A DNA stretch of 64,000 nt from the NCBI GenBank assembly GCA_018907035.1, contig JACCIC010000297.1:62001-126000 (forward strand), given 5' to 3'. A program made the translations under genes and the position numbers. The notes below the pieces were generated by a model. It worked only from the letters and a program-made list of their open reading frames with translations. It made no database searches and was not told the origin of the DNA. Below, piece by piece: positions 44,676 through 56,553 of the stretch; positions within the stretch are counted from its first letter, which is position 1; the number at the start of each line of letters is the position of its first letter. The DNA comes from Sycobia sp. Sy_11 (taxonomy: Eukaryota > Arthropoda > Insecta > Hymenoptera > Epichrysomallidae).

Positions 44676-45990
44676 TTAATTGAGATTTTTACTTTGCGAG
44701 CATGGTTTTGAGAGGTCTTCTTGTGAACTGATCGTGTCGTCACTACTATTACCGTTTTCTTTTTTCTTATTTAAGCGTTTTAAGATTCTAGTGATACGGC
44801 CCTTTAAGTTTTTATTTATAGTAGTATCATGAATATCTGCAAGTATAGCAATAAGTGCTTGAATGTCCGTAGTATAAGTTTCTGCGAGATTTCTTACTTG
44901 TTTGTTGCCATAACATTGAAGGAGAAACTGTGCGGTATTTTCTATATTTAAAAGATATTTTTCCATATTAGTATTATACAGACTTTCAACTGCTAATAAT
45001 TCAGCCATTATTTCTGTCATTCCTATTTTTTGAGTAGCTTTACTTTTTTTAGATTTAGGTTTTGCATGTTCTGAGCTCGATGAGGTGGATGGAGCAGGAG
45101 GTCTTTTAAGAGGACCAGACAGTAAGTACTTCGAGGCTTGAGATTCTGCTTGTGATTTTAGAGCATCTGCTGGATGAGCTAAATTAACTGTTTCTATATT
45201 CCTAATGATTAAGCTTGAAGGAGTCGAAATATTCGTGGCATTCTCCTTCGTCTCCATTGTTGTTGTTGTGTCTTCACAGGTGCTCATATTAGGAGCATCA
45301 TTTATTATGAGAGGATAATCATTCGGTGTACTCTCTTTTAAGGTATTCGAACAATGCTTAGCAATGTGGCCCTCCATTTTACATATCAAGCATTTTAATT
45401 GAGCTGTGCTAGGATATATGTAATAAGTAACGACCACCAATCTAATTTTTAGTAGCTCAGGTAGTTTTTCAACATCTTTGGGTTCAATATAGGTTTGCCT
45501 TCTGGAACTTAAGACATGCGAAAATCCTTCTTCTGCGAAAGATGCCTTTAAAGTAACTATAAGCGCAATGCCCTTTATTTCTAAACAATCTATTGCATCC
45601 TCCAGTGCAGAGTGAGGAATTACAGGAGAAACATTTGAGAATATAACTCTTTGATGTTTATTAATTAAAGGTCTCAGCGTAGTCTCAGCCTCACCAATTT
45701 TTAGAGTTTTGTGACTTTTAGTCACGTTTTCTCCAATATCTTTACTCGCAAGGTACAAACATATTCTATTATTTGATATCCTTGTAGCATAGAGTATATT
45801 TTTTTTCCACAATTTTAGCAACTGCACTTGTATAGTCCGTGAGAGTTAAACCTCCTACACAATCAATTATCAGCCCTTGGTCACGTTTAGGAAATTCTTT
45901 TTGTGCTTTTCATGCATAACTAGATTTAAATTCATAAGAGAAAACTTTTGACTCACTCACTGGCATCTGTCTAAATTCTGTAAGAGACAT
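44676..45990 (-). pseudogene. LINE ORF1 (gag-like), one stop and one frameshift
   Basis: The likely start is the ATG at 45990 (MSLTEFRQMPVSESKV). A TGA and then a frameshift at an A8 run (about 45805) follow, after which 383 residues are open from 45827. CLICKMEGHIAKHC is a CCHC zinc knuckle (CX2CX4HX4C). The C-terminal third is Ser/Lys-rich. ORF1 proteins of this type bind the element RNA. Confidence 0.8.
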
Positions 45991-46440
45991 ATTTAAATCA
46001 CAGTGTGATTTTGCACTCGCGAGAATGCCGAATTTTGCGGGCTAAGCTCGCCCGGAATATAATAACACGAAGCGATAGTAAACACACGTGTTGTTACTTC
46101 GAAGACTGAACTTCGAATCTCATTTTTTATACTTATTTCACATACCACTGAAGTAGTATAGACTCGTTTAGACTCGAATTGGTTATATACTTGTTCTATT
46201 GGACTAATACTTAGATATTCGAAAAAGTCAATTAATTGTTACAGGAATTGACTCAACATTGACTAATTAATGACCTGTAATCTTTTACTTTTATGAGAGA
46301 TCATAAGGAGAGATTGCCGATGCCATATACGAAAGCCTCGACGATTTTCGAGCGCTGAGAAAGTGCGGCCTCAATATTTCCAACTGCTACATTAACGTGC
46401 CAACGCGACGTCACAGCTACGTCAGCATCAATTAGCGCAT

Positions 46441-46471
46441 TTGCCTACGTCACGATCTGTGACGTAGGCAA
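46441..46471. other. 13-bp perfect hairpin with CRE-like TGACGT boxes
   Basis: TTGCCTACGTCAC, a 5-nt loop, then GTGACGTAGGCAA. The right arm of the palindrome has the same hairpin with small changes at about 51406-51435. A TATA-like AATAAATATATATAG follows directly at 46471. Confidence 0.85.
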
Positions 46472-46625
46472 TAAATATATATAGATATAGCTCTACGCTT
46501 CTGTTCAATGCTGTTTTCCTTTAAATCATTCAGAGGCTAAATCAAATAATATCTAATATGCGCACGAGCATCAGAAAGCAATTCAGGCCAAATTTTCATT
46601 CTGCAAAAAATCAAGACTTTCCTTT

Positions 46626-47064
46626 TGTTGCCCTTTCCTTGCCCTGGCCGCCGTCACAGAATATATTGATCACGTACACAGCACCTACCTGCTGCTTCCT
46701 CCAGCTGATGTCGACCCGTCCTCTCTCCACGACGGGTTCCGCTGATGAAGCAGGGCAACGCTAAAATAATCGAAAAAGGGGGCCGGCAATCAATAATAAC
46801 GCCTATAGCTGTATAAGTCTTTTTATAGGCTTGGGTAAGCTCAATAAAAAAAAAAAAAAAAAAAAAAATAATAACGCCTCGTTCACTATCAGAGATTCCT
46901 TTATTTTCACGTCTATACAACACATTCCGCAGTATCCTCCCTCATTCTCGCGTACACTCATAACCGCGCACACACACTCTCGGGCTCGAGGCGCATACGC
47001 ACCTCAGCTACGCGGTGCACACACACTCTACCTCTCTCTCTCGCACTCCCAATTTCACTAACCG

Positions 47065-47137
<73 letters not shown>

Positions 47138-47972
47138 TACACACGCTAGCTCGCCGTCTTCGTTATTGACCTGTCGGCTCTTCTCCTCGGACAGCATTTT
47201 CGTTCTCGTGCTTGTGCTTCATCCGCGCGTGAACGTTCTCCCATTCGCGTACACGCCGCCTTCGCGCCGCGGTCTATGACCCGGGCTTACACTCTGTGTT
47301 TGTCAGCCGTCGGTACTTACCGTATATTCTGTCACCGCTGTAGATGGAAGACGCGGATGGTGCTCGGACTCCCTCTTCTTCTGCAGGCTGGAGACAGCCG
47401 GTTCGGATAAACCGCGACAGCACACCACTCGTCCTGGCTGGTGATAATCGGCTCGAGTGAACCGCTATCGCCCCTCTAACTCTACACCTCTCGGGGTCGG
47501 CGGGGCTAACCGTCAGCTCGCTCGTCGACTTCGCGGTTGCTTCGCACTCCGTTCTCGACAAGCACTTCACGCGCGTTCTTTGACTCAAAATCACATCTCT
47601 AAGCTTAACAACTCACAAAAATCTTAACTAGAACAGGAATAAAAACCTGGGAAACTCTCTGCAATTCAACGGTCGAATGTACAATAAATCGGCTCTCTTC
47701 AGCGCGTCTTCCCCTTCCCCTTCGCTTCGCCGGGCCTTCTCATTTAACTCACTCTTTCGCGCGGCGGCAGCATACGCTTCTCGTTCTTGCTACGTATATG
47801 ACGCGTGCGCGTGCATCAATTCGGATTTGTCGTCGTTGTTCCTCTCTTCTTTGCTGTGGCTTCGTTCGGCACACCTCGAAAGAAGTAGAAAATGGCGATT
47901 AGTAGCTAATACGCACGTCTTCTTCCGAGCCACCTGGGGCAGAGGCCGTCGCTCGTTGTGACCTTCGTCACA
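46626..47972 (-). mobile_element. Candidate solo LTR, - strand, interrupted by a small retroposon
   Basis: Read on the - strand it starts TGTGACGAAGG, like the gypsy LTRs here, and ends GGGCAACA. It is GC-rich compared with its flanks, with (AC)n and (TC)n tracts at about 47059-47137 and AATAAA near 46900. It interrupts the palindrome arm. No clear target duplication is visible, so both the ends and the identity are uncertain. Confidence 0.4.
46805..46866 (+). mobile_element. Mini-retroposon 1 (about 40-bp body plus poly-A)
   Basis: Body AGCTGTATAAGTCTTTTTAT, then AGGCTTGGGTAAGCTCAATAAA and about 24 A. It is flanked by a perfect 13-bp target duplication, AATAATAACGCCT (46792-46804 and 46867-46879). 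Contains two small hairpins (TATAA...TTATA and GCTT-GGGT-AAGC) and an AATAAA signal. Confidence 0.9.
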
Positions 47973-48955
47973 AAGTATTTTAAATAATTATAAGTAATCA
48001 CATGAGCTTAAACATATTTTTATAATATACGAGTATGACGTAGATTTTAATGTCACGTAGTTGATCAAACGATGACTGTGATACTAGATACTACATATAA
48101 CTCATTAATCACGTACATTATTCCTAGTTTCCTTCACATTTAAACAGCATACTTTTCATTTATATTTATTATAATTTACTCTGTATTTCTACTTATTGAT
48201 ATTTTAAACAATTCGTCTAATTCCGATTTAACACAAATATTGGTCTAAGGAATGGAGTCATTTTCTATATAAACTAATAATGAAATGATTCTGTTTGTTT
48301 ATTTATAATACTACAGTGATTGTGGACATAACCTCACTTATGATAAAACTATCTATGGAAGAAATTGTTACAAATAGATTATCTAAATTACTTATGTATA
48401 TTATAGAGTAATTGCAATAATTTATTTAATTCTAAAAATTATAGTATAAAATTTTAAAGACCATATAATAAATCATGTATAATCTTGAATATATATTTTT
48501 TATTATACGTAATGGAATACAGAGCTGTTTCGAAAAAATGACCAGATGTACGTAAAAATTGATAAAAATTATAGATAGATAGATTACGTATAGATTTTGA
48601 TTCGCTTGATTACAAATATTATAGAAATTCATAACAAAAAAGGGTTTGAAAAAAATTGGATAAAAAATTATAGATGAGATCAAAATATAACACTTATTTT
48701 CCATGCAATTTTTCTCTAAAAGCAAAAATAAAACCGAATACAAAAAAGATCGATTAAAAAAGAAATTGCAGAGAAAACATTTGCTGAAAAAAAATTTGTG
48801 AAATAAACAAAAATTTGATAAAAGTCAAACCAGTTTCAAAAACATGGGACAAAATCCAGAAAAAAATAGTTCAAAAAATAAGTTGAAATAAAATTAGTTC
48901 AAAGAAAGGTAAAAAGAAAAGTACGAAATATCGATAGACTATTACTGTGGCGCTA

Positions 48956-49759
48956 AAAGTGGAAAATAATTTTTCGAGAAATAATATACCATTAATATTA
49001 TTATACTCAAACGGCCTTAGTGACAATATCCAAGACATTTCACCTGAAGAATCAATTTGATTTTTCGGATGCAGTGCCAAACATCCTAATTTAACTATAT
49101 CAATAAACTTCTTTGCACGTGTTGATGACTTTTTGATTTGTAGCGTTAATTAAAAAAGGTTTAATCGGATAACATAGTCGAAAATGCCCGAACAGTATTT
49201 GTAATAAGACTGTATCCTCATGTCAAATGTAATAAAAAACTCCTTTTGTCAAATTTTTGTACCCAGAAGTGGTTCGGCGATACTTGCAAATTCAAAAAGA
49301 TCTCCGAACGTTGTTTCTAAGTATCGTAGCTTCTAAAATAGTTAACGGAACCAGCTGCACAAAAAAAATTTTATTTTTAAAAGATCTATCAATCAAAGAA
49401 TTTTATATAAAACATAAGTTTTATTCTATTATTTAATACTGTTTATTACTATTATTTTAACTAATAATAATACATTGGTAGATTTTTAATTAGTAAACTA
49501 AAAATATTTATATATGTAAACCTTTTTGTAGAAAAACAAAAACAAATATTTGTATATAAGAACAATATTCATATAAAATATTTTTCAAAAATATTCCGAA
49601 ATACCTTAATAACAAAATAAATTATATCACGAAATGACAGCTAACAACATTGGACTATTAAAACAAATGGCTAAGTACATTTTACATGTATCCTCACAAA
49701 TAACAGCATGTATACGAGTTTTTACAGTCTTAGTTTAGACAGAAATAATAAGCGGTTTA
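48956..49759. other. Unpaired centre of the palindrome
   Basis: About 800 bp, AT-rich, without ORF or known domain. No transposase remnant is visible, so the palindrome is either non-autonomous or an inverted duplication. Confidence 0.5.
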
Positions 49760-51639
49760 TTATACGGCAGTAGTCTATCGATATTTCGTACTGTTTTTAC
49801 ATTTTTGAAAACGAATGCTATTTCAGTCTATTTTTTTTTAAATCGGTTTCATTTAAATAATTTTTTAAAATTGTTAACTAATTTTTTTCTGGGATTTTTT
49901 TCTTATGTTTTTTTTAATCTAGCTTGATTTTCATCAATTTTTTCTAACTCACAAATTTTTTTTAACCAATTTTTTTTTCTGCAATTTCTTTTTTAATCAA
50001 TCTTTTTGTATTCCGTTTTATTTTTTTCTTTTAGAGAAAAATTGCATGGAAAATAAGTGTTATATTTTGATCTCATCTATAATTTTTTATTCAATTTTTT
50101 CCAAAAACTTTTTTGTTATCAATTTCTATCATATTTGTAATCAAGAGAATCAAAATCTATACGTAGTCTATCTATCTATAATTTTTATCAATTTTTACGT
50201 ACATCTGATCATTGTTTCGAAACAGCTCTGTATTCAATTACGTATAGTAAATAATATATATTTAAGATTATACACGATTTATTATATGGTCTTTAAAATT
50301 TTTTCTATCATTTTTAGAATTAAATAAATTATTGCAATTACTCTATAATATACATAAGTAATTTAGGCACCGCTGTAATAATTTATATGTGCTTTGATTA
50401 CAAACACATCGTAGACCTCCGTCGCTCATTAGCACCAATATTTGGAAGCATAAGTGAGGTTATGTCCATAATCACTGTAGTATTATAAATCAACAATCAG
50501 AATCATTTCATTATTAGTTTATATAGAAAATGACTCTATTCCTTAGACCAATCATTGTGTTAAATCGGAATTACACGAATTGTTTAAAATATCAATAAGC
50601 AGAAATACAGAGTAAATTATAATATATATAAATGAAAAGTATGCTGTTTGAATGTAAGGAAACTAGGAATAATGTATGTGATTAATGAATTATATTTAGT
50701 ATCTAGTATCACAGACATGGGTTAATCAACTACATGACATTAAAATCTACGTTATACTATTATTTTTTAAAAATTTGTTTAAGCTCGTGTCATTACCTAT
50801 AATTATTTAAAATACTTATACATATTTTCATTGTTAGTGCATATTGTAGACAATAATAAACTTCAAATTATAGCCTATTATCAAAGATTATACAATGTAA
50901 ATCTTATATCTTGTATAGTTAAAAAGTTATACGTTATCTAAATTATAATTTTTTAACTTTTATACGTTTTTTTATTTTATTTTATTTTAGCATTTAATTG
51001 CAAGAATTTCTTTTTCTATTTTTGATTTATATTGTTATTTATATGTTTAATATTGGAAACAATTAATGAATTTTCTCTTTTTATTCCTACGCGTTATTTA
51101 CTACAATATAATATAAGTATTAAATATTAAAATCAAATTTTTTAAACTAATTAAGAAATATCCATATTAGCACAAAATCATAAGACTCGATTTGAAATGT
51201 TTGCAATGGAAGAAAGGAAAGTTGATTTTCTGCAAAATCAAAAATTGGACTACATTATGAAGCTGGCATCGAAGTTTGGGTCTGAATTACTTTCTAGTAC
51301 TCATGCGCATATTAGATATGTTTTGGCTTAGCCTCTGTAATGATATAAACGAAAACAGCAAAGTCGCATTGGACAAAAGCGTATAACTCTATCTATATAT
51401 ATTTATTGCCTACGTCAGAGCTCGTGACGTAGGCAAGTGCGCACATTAATTTATGCTGATGTAGCTGTGACGTTGCGTTGGCGCATTAGTGTAGCAGTTG
51501 AGCCTGTTAAACACGCACGTTCCCGGCGCTCAAAAATCGTCGAGCTTTTCCTTTATGGTATCGGCAATCTCTCTTTATTATTTCTGCTTTTACCAATGTA
51601 GAGATTTTGCAATTAGAAATTGTAAATAAATTAACAAAT

Positions 51640-51995
51640 AATTTTATGAGTCTTACAGTATATTGTAGTTTAAGTATATTTATATAATAACATTAAATTA
51701 ATAAATATTTTCATCGGTCTTACACTCTTTATATCATATATTAGTTAAAATAATGACAGTCAGACTGTCCTTGTTTATGATGACCTCCGTAGAATTTGAA
51801 ATAAAACTTATTACTACAATAAAATATATCACAAAATTAAAAATAAAAACAAAATAAAATTAATAATAAAATAAAAACAAAAATAAAAATACAATAATAA
51901 GTAAAATAAAAATAAAAAATTAGAAGTAAGTACTTATTCTATGTTAGTAAAGGACAACCTGACTGCCCCCACCACCTTAAATTTAGGATCACCTT
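51640..51995 (-). repeat. Partial PLE terminal unit
   Basis: Has ATTTTCATCGGTCTTACA, AATGACAGTCAGACTGTCCT and AAAGGACAACCTGACTGCCC in the order of the complete units. An (AAAATA)-rich insertion separates the halves, and the hammerhead end is missing. Confidence 0.7.
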
Positions 51996-53327
51996 CTTGT
52001 CCTTCGTTTCTATATGAATATATACAGAGATTATAGGGGGAGATAATTCGTTTCGTGTGATATTCCAGATGTTGTTTTGCGAGCTCATGCGATGGTGCAA
52101 TCGAGGGGGGAAACGACTGTCTTCGGCGCGTGGGGTGCAATAAAAGATGAGCAGCTTATAGTAGCAGCGACCAAAAAGAAATTTTATTGCTACACACACA
52201 CACACATATATATATCTATATATATATATATATATATATATTACTAGCAAGCCTACGGCAACTTTAAGAAAACTGGCAAACATCAAAAGCTGAGAAAATC
52301 TCTTATAGCAAAGAACTACCAAATGTTTCAGTTAGTCGACTAACCCGATTTTTGTTAAAAATTTTATATATACGTTTTTTAGAATTCTGTTTATATATAT
52401 CGTAGTAAAAATTGGTGATAATTACAATTTTATAATAAATCACATTAAAACCCAGTCAAAATATTGTTTTTCTAAGTTACCTCGTAAAATGCAAAAAATT
52501 TCAACAAATGATTCAACTAAAAGTTCAAAATCTCATCAAAATACATATTTTTTAATCTATATATTTTTTCTTTAATGTTTTTTCTGAACTACAATGCACT
52601 TCTCCGTAATATTCTCAGTGATTATTCTATATCCTTCGTTAGTTTGAATGAATTATTTTGAGAACTCTTGGTACAGAAAAATATACAGAATAAGAAATAT
52701 TTTTCTTAAAAATTTTTCTTAAAAATACTTTTTGAATCTTATCGTATTTTGCATGATAATTTAGAAAAACCAGATTTTTAAGTGTTCTTATAGTTTTCAC
52801 TATAAAAATGAAATTTCATCAAATTTTCACCATTATATTTATGATAAGCGCTCCAAAAAAAAATAAACAATATGTCAATATACTAAAGTAAGACGACTAA
52901 TATAATATGCAGATACAATCTCATTTTCGTTAATTGAAAAGATAACTAGATTTTTCTGTCAGTAATATAATAATGCTCAACAACGCAAACACTCTGCTAA
53001 AGATTCTGTAAAATAGAATTTTTGTAAAAGCCTAAAAATCAAAACCTTGGGGTAGTAGACAATAGATGGAAATTAGAAATAAATATAAATATGAAAAACA
53101 ATTATTAATAAATAATAGAAATTAATTTTAAAAAATTATTCTACAAATCTCTTCTCGAGATCGTCACAGACTTCAAAAAATACAATACAAAACTATTATT
53201 AAAATGAGTCTGATGGACATTATTTTAATATTTTGAATTTGAATGCAACCTAAGAAGAGTTTAGTAGAAAATTATTTTTAATAATTTTCTTTAATATTTA
53301 GTAATTTATTAGCACGTTATGTCATTT
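51996..53327. other. AT-rich intergenic sequence
   Basis: (CA)n and (TA)n microsatellites at about 52192-52242. The - strand ORFs near 51934-52322 overlap them and show no domain. Nothing else recognised. Confidence 0.6.
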
Positions 53328-53341
53328 AAAAACAAAAATTA

Positions 53342-53402
53342 GCTGTATAAGTCTTTTTATAGGCTTGGGTAAGCTCAATAAAAAAAAAAAAAAAAAAAAA
53401 AA
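53342..53402 (+). mobile_element. Mini-retroposon 2, identical body to the copy at 46.8 kb
   Basis: The body begins at the same base as copy 1 and reads identically through AATAAA, then about 26 A. Flanked by a 14-bp target duplication AAAAACAAAAATTA (53328-53341 and 53403-53416), whose A-rich part fuses with the tail. Confidence 0.9.
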
Positions 53403-53416
53403 AAAAACAAAAATTA

Positions 53417-54770
53417 CTTTTCAAGGACAATTTGTTCAAAATGAATTTTTTTACAATAATTGTAATACTAGGAAAAAAATCATAATTGTAAATTGTAATT
53501 TCACATTATAACTTTTGAACAAAAATTTCATTCTAATATAGTTGTAAAGTTTTATCATCTTTCTAATACTACTGAATAATTAAATATTATTTATCAGGAC
53601 CATATTAATTTAAACAATAGTTGTCTCACGTAAAACTATATAGAAAAATTCATTTGAAGCTTACGGGATATTGTAGTATTCACAATTCAATTTTTTTTTC
53701 GTGTATTGGAATACGAAATTAAAAATTTACAAAATTAATTTCTTCTAAATATTTAAATACAAATTTCTATTAATTCAATCTTATCTGTTACTTTGTTCTT
53801 TTATTCATGTAGGTGGCAGTCAATATCTTATAATTTGCTTTATTTTCTGTGATGTACTGTACAATAAGACTACAAGTTTATATAAACATAATTTTGTTTA
53901 TCTAATAACATAATTAACGCTGTACTACACACTGAAAACAAGTCTAAATGCAAACGAGTAAATTTCGTAAAATTATTTTTATTTCAATCTAACAAACATT
54001 CATTTAAATTCTAAATAAATAGTAAAAACTACAAAATATATATATATAAATCAAAAAATTTTTTTCCATTTTTGAAAAAATTATTTACTTATAACATGAT
54101 AAATAGTTTTATTAAAAGATTTATTCCTTTAAATTTAATATTTAAATCTTTGTGCTTCGTTTAATAAAACCGAAAAAATGTTTATTAAATTTTAACAACT
54201 CGTTGGGTCTAATCAAATAAATATATTTCACCATTTGATAAAGCTATTTAATTATTCATATTGAATAGCTTTTCCAAAAATTGAATATATTTGTGAAATT
54301 TGAGTATATATATAGTTTTTCAAATATTTATTTATTTAACATTATTTTTTACGTATATGTAGTTCCGTTTAGTAAAATTCAATAAATATTTATTACTTTT
54401 CAATAATTTAGTTAGTGTAATGTAATAAATATATGTTCGCTATTCAAATGAACTCAATTGTTTGTTTCAAATATATGGTTTACTCTAAATTACAAAATAT
54501 TCATTCGTGTTAAATATGTATGTTTCTGTTTTAAATATAAATTTAAACAAATATTTGTTGTATTCTAATAACTATTGAATTAATTTTAATGAATGCATGG
54601 CATTTTGTAAAAAACAATAAAATAAAATTTATTATATAAAAATTTAATGAATATTATTATATAAATAATTTACAGAAAGTATAATTTTTTATATCAAATT
54701 AATCTTATTATTAAGATCAATGCAGTCTTATTATCAAGTTTTGAACTTAAAATTTTATGAAAATACGTAT
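53417..54770. other. AT-rich intergenic sequence, no features recognised
   Basis: No ORF with family resemblance on either strand. Confidence 0.6.
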
Positions 54771-54830
54771 ATATATATATACTAGCATCCTCCGTCTCGG
54801 CTTCGCCCGAGTAATAATTTAACCGATTTC
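54771..54830. repeat. TA microsatellite and tip of an interspersed repeat
   Basis: (TA)n, then CTAGCATCC-TCCG and the GC-rich hairpin CTCGGCTTCGCCCGAG. The 'TA-CTAGC + GC hairpin' start is familiar from a widespread arthropod interspersed repeat; a matching 3'-end type occurs at 62840-63060. The family name is uncertain. Confidence 0.45.
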
Positions 54831-55182
54831 ATAAACAATTCAATAATATCTAAATCAAAAGTACTTTTTATATAAAAATCTATATCACTATAGATAATTA
54901 ACCGTAATTTACTTATCGCCGCTTCTGTATAAAATGCTGCTTCAATGTAGCGTCCACTTCAAAAAGTTAATATGTTGCCGACCATTTTATACAACTCACA
55001 CACACACACACACACACGCCAGTGTGGAGTTTTGTTGCTTTCTCCCATCTGGCGCCTCCACAGGTTGCGGATAGGGGATGGCTCGCTACAATTTGTAGAG
55101 GGCACTGAGGAAATAAAATACTCAGGGCGGACAGAAAAAGCTAATAGGGAGGGCCTCCCGAACGTAAGGCCAATTATGACTA

Positions 55183-56553
55183 ATGTTTGGTATAAACAAG
55201 GATATACCCCAGGGAGTAACTCCGGCAAGACCGGTCAATCTCCTCACCGATTCCGATAGAGTGCAAGCCTCTATGGTCGGTGGTAGCCCCTCGGATTCTG
55301 GGGAGGGCAAATCAAACATAATCATAGATAGTACACTGGGTACTAAAGAAGATGTCATGATGGATCAAGAAACAACGGATCGAGAAATCTCCATCACGCG
55401 CAGAAACAATCACCTGGAGCGACTTGGTGAGAAGATCAGCCAATTGTTGGATTTTGTCAAAGATAGGCATAACGTACACAAGACCATTAAGGATCTTGCT
55501 CGTTCCATTAATGCCTCATATAAATGCATTAGTATGGCAGAGGATGATCTATTACAGTATCAACGTCCTGGTACACATGAAGTGGTGACTCAGACTACGC
55601 CGAGTCTACGCTCTGACACCAAACGAAGCGCAGCAGAAGCGATGGTTTCCACTCCTAAAACCATAGGTGGCAAAAGGACGAAAGAACCACCATTGGGCTC
55701 AAGGAGAACACTAGAGTCGGTCGGAGTACCTACAGGCAAGTCTGAAGCCAAAGAAAATCAATGGCAGACCATCAAGCGTAAGAATCCCAAAGGCAAAGAT
55801 AAAGAATTATCTAGTACACGCAGGCTTAATGGACGAAATAGGCCTAATTCCATTTTGATTAAGGCCAATGAAGGAGTTACATACGCGGAGGTACTGCGTC
55901 AAATAAAGAATGACCCGGAGTTATCTCATGTCAAGAATGAGGTTAACAGGATACGTAGAAATGCAAGCGGTGCCCTTGTACTTCAGTTGGAACGGACAGC
56001 CAAAGATGCACATGAGTTGGCACGCATTGTTGAATCTAAGGTTGGCCATAGCGCATCCACTTCGGTCCTGAGTAATCTCATTACATTGGAGATTAAAGAT
56101 ATAGATGAGGTCACTTCAAAGGATGAAGTATTAGAGGCTCTGAGAACACACCTCGAGCTAAAGGAGACTAACCTACTAATTGCTCGTTCCGTGCGGCAAG
56201 CTTATGGGGGTACTCAGACGGCGGTGGTGTCTGTACCATATAGCCACGCAGCTGAGCTACTACGTGTAGGGCATGTTTGAATCGGATGGGTCAGCTGCAG
56301 AGTTCGAAAAAAAACAGAAATAAAGCGCTGCTTCAGGTGTTGGCAGATTGGCCATTTAGCGTCCGTGTTCTCGGGCCCTGACAGAACTAAACTTTGCAGG
56401 CACTGCGGTGGAAAAGACCATCTATCCAAGCTGTGTGTAAACGGGCCCTGTTGTTTACTCTGTGAATATGAAGGAAAAAAGGAGGTTAACCATCCAGCAT
56501 ACAGCTATAAGTGCCCAATTACCGTGGAGTTTTTAAACAGACATAAAACATGA
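55183..56553 (+). pseudogene. R1-clade LINE ORF1 (gag-like), one frameshift
   Basis: 365 residues are open from the ATG at 55183. After a frameshift at about 56275-56320 the protein continues with CFRCWQIGHLAS, CRHCGGKDHLSKLC and CCLLC, the three-knuckle tail of R1 gag proteins. The first knuckle has lost its last Cys. The stop TGA (56551-56553) overlaps the ORF2 ATG as ATGA. Residues 190-350 are basic and resemble the Gag domain upstream of the knuckles. Confidence 0.85.

Larger units (their letters stand above)
40880..46030 (-). mobile_element. I-type non-LTR retrotransposon (LINE) with RNase H, degenerate but nearly full length
   Basis: On the - strand: ORF1 with a zinc knuckle, ORF2 with endonuclease, RT, RNase H and a Cys/His tail, in I-clade order and about 5.1 kb in total. 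The RT FADD motif survives (codons at 42754-42743). Frameshifts, stops and a 108-bp tandem duplication break ORF2. It is inserted on the same strand as Vps13 and beside one of its exons. Confidence 0.85.
46300..51590. repeat. 5.3-kb palindrome (giant inverted repeat)
   Basis: Left arm: 46300-46625 plus 47973-48955. Right arm: 49760-50817 plus about 51215-51590, reading as the reverse complement. The inner parts are ~85-90% identical by eye, the outer ~80%. The unpaired centre is 48956-49759. The left arm is interrupted by the LTR-like block 46626-47972, the right arm by about 400 bp at 50818-51214. ORFs at 48432-48743 (-) and 50046-50327 (+) are the same sequence in each arm, not genes. Confidence 0.9.

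Noticed and set aside
46626..47972. Assignment of this block to the same gypsy family as 1-9140
   Set aside because: Only the first 8 bases (TGTGACGA) agree; the remainder does not align, so it is kept as a separate, uncertain LTR candidate.
48432..50327. ORFs at 48432-48743 (-) and 50046-50327 (+) with the same protein start
   Set aside because: They are the same AT-rich sequence in opposite palindrome arms; both are Ile/Tyr/Phe-rich with no domain.
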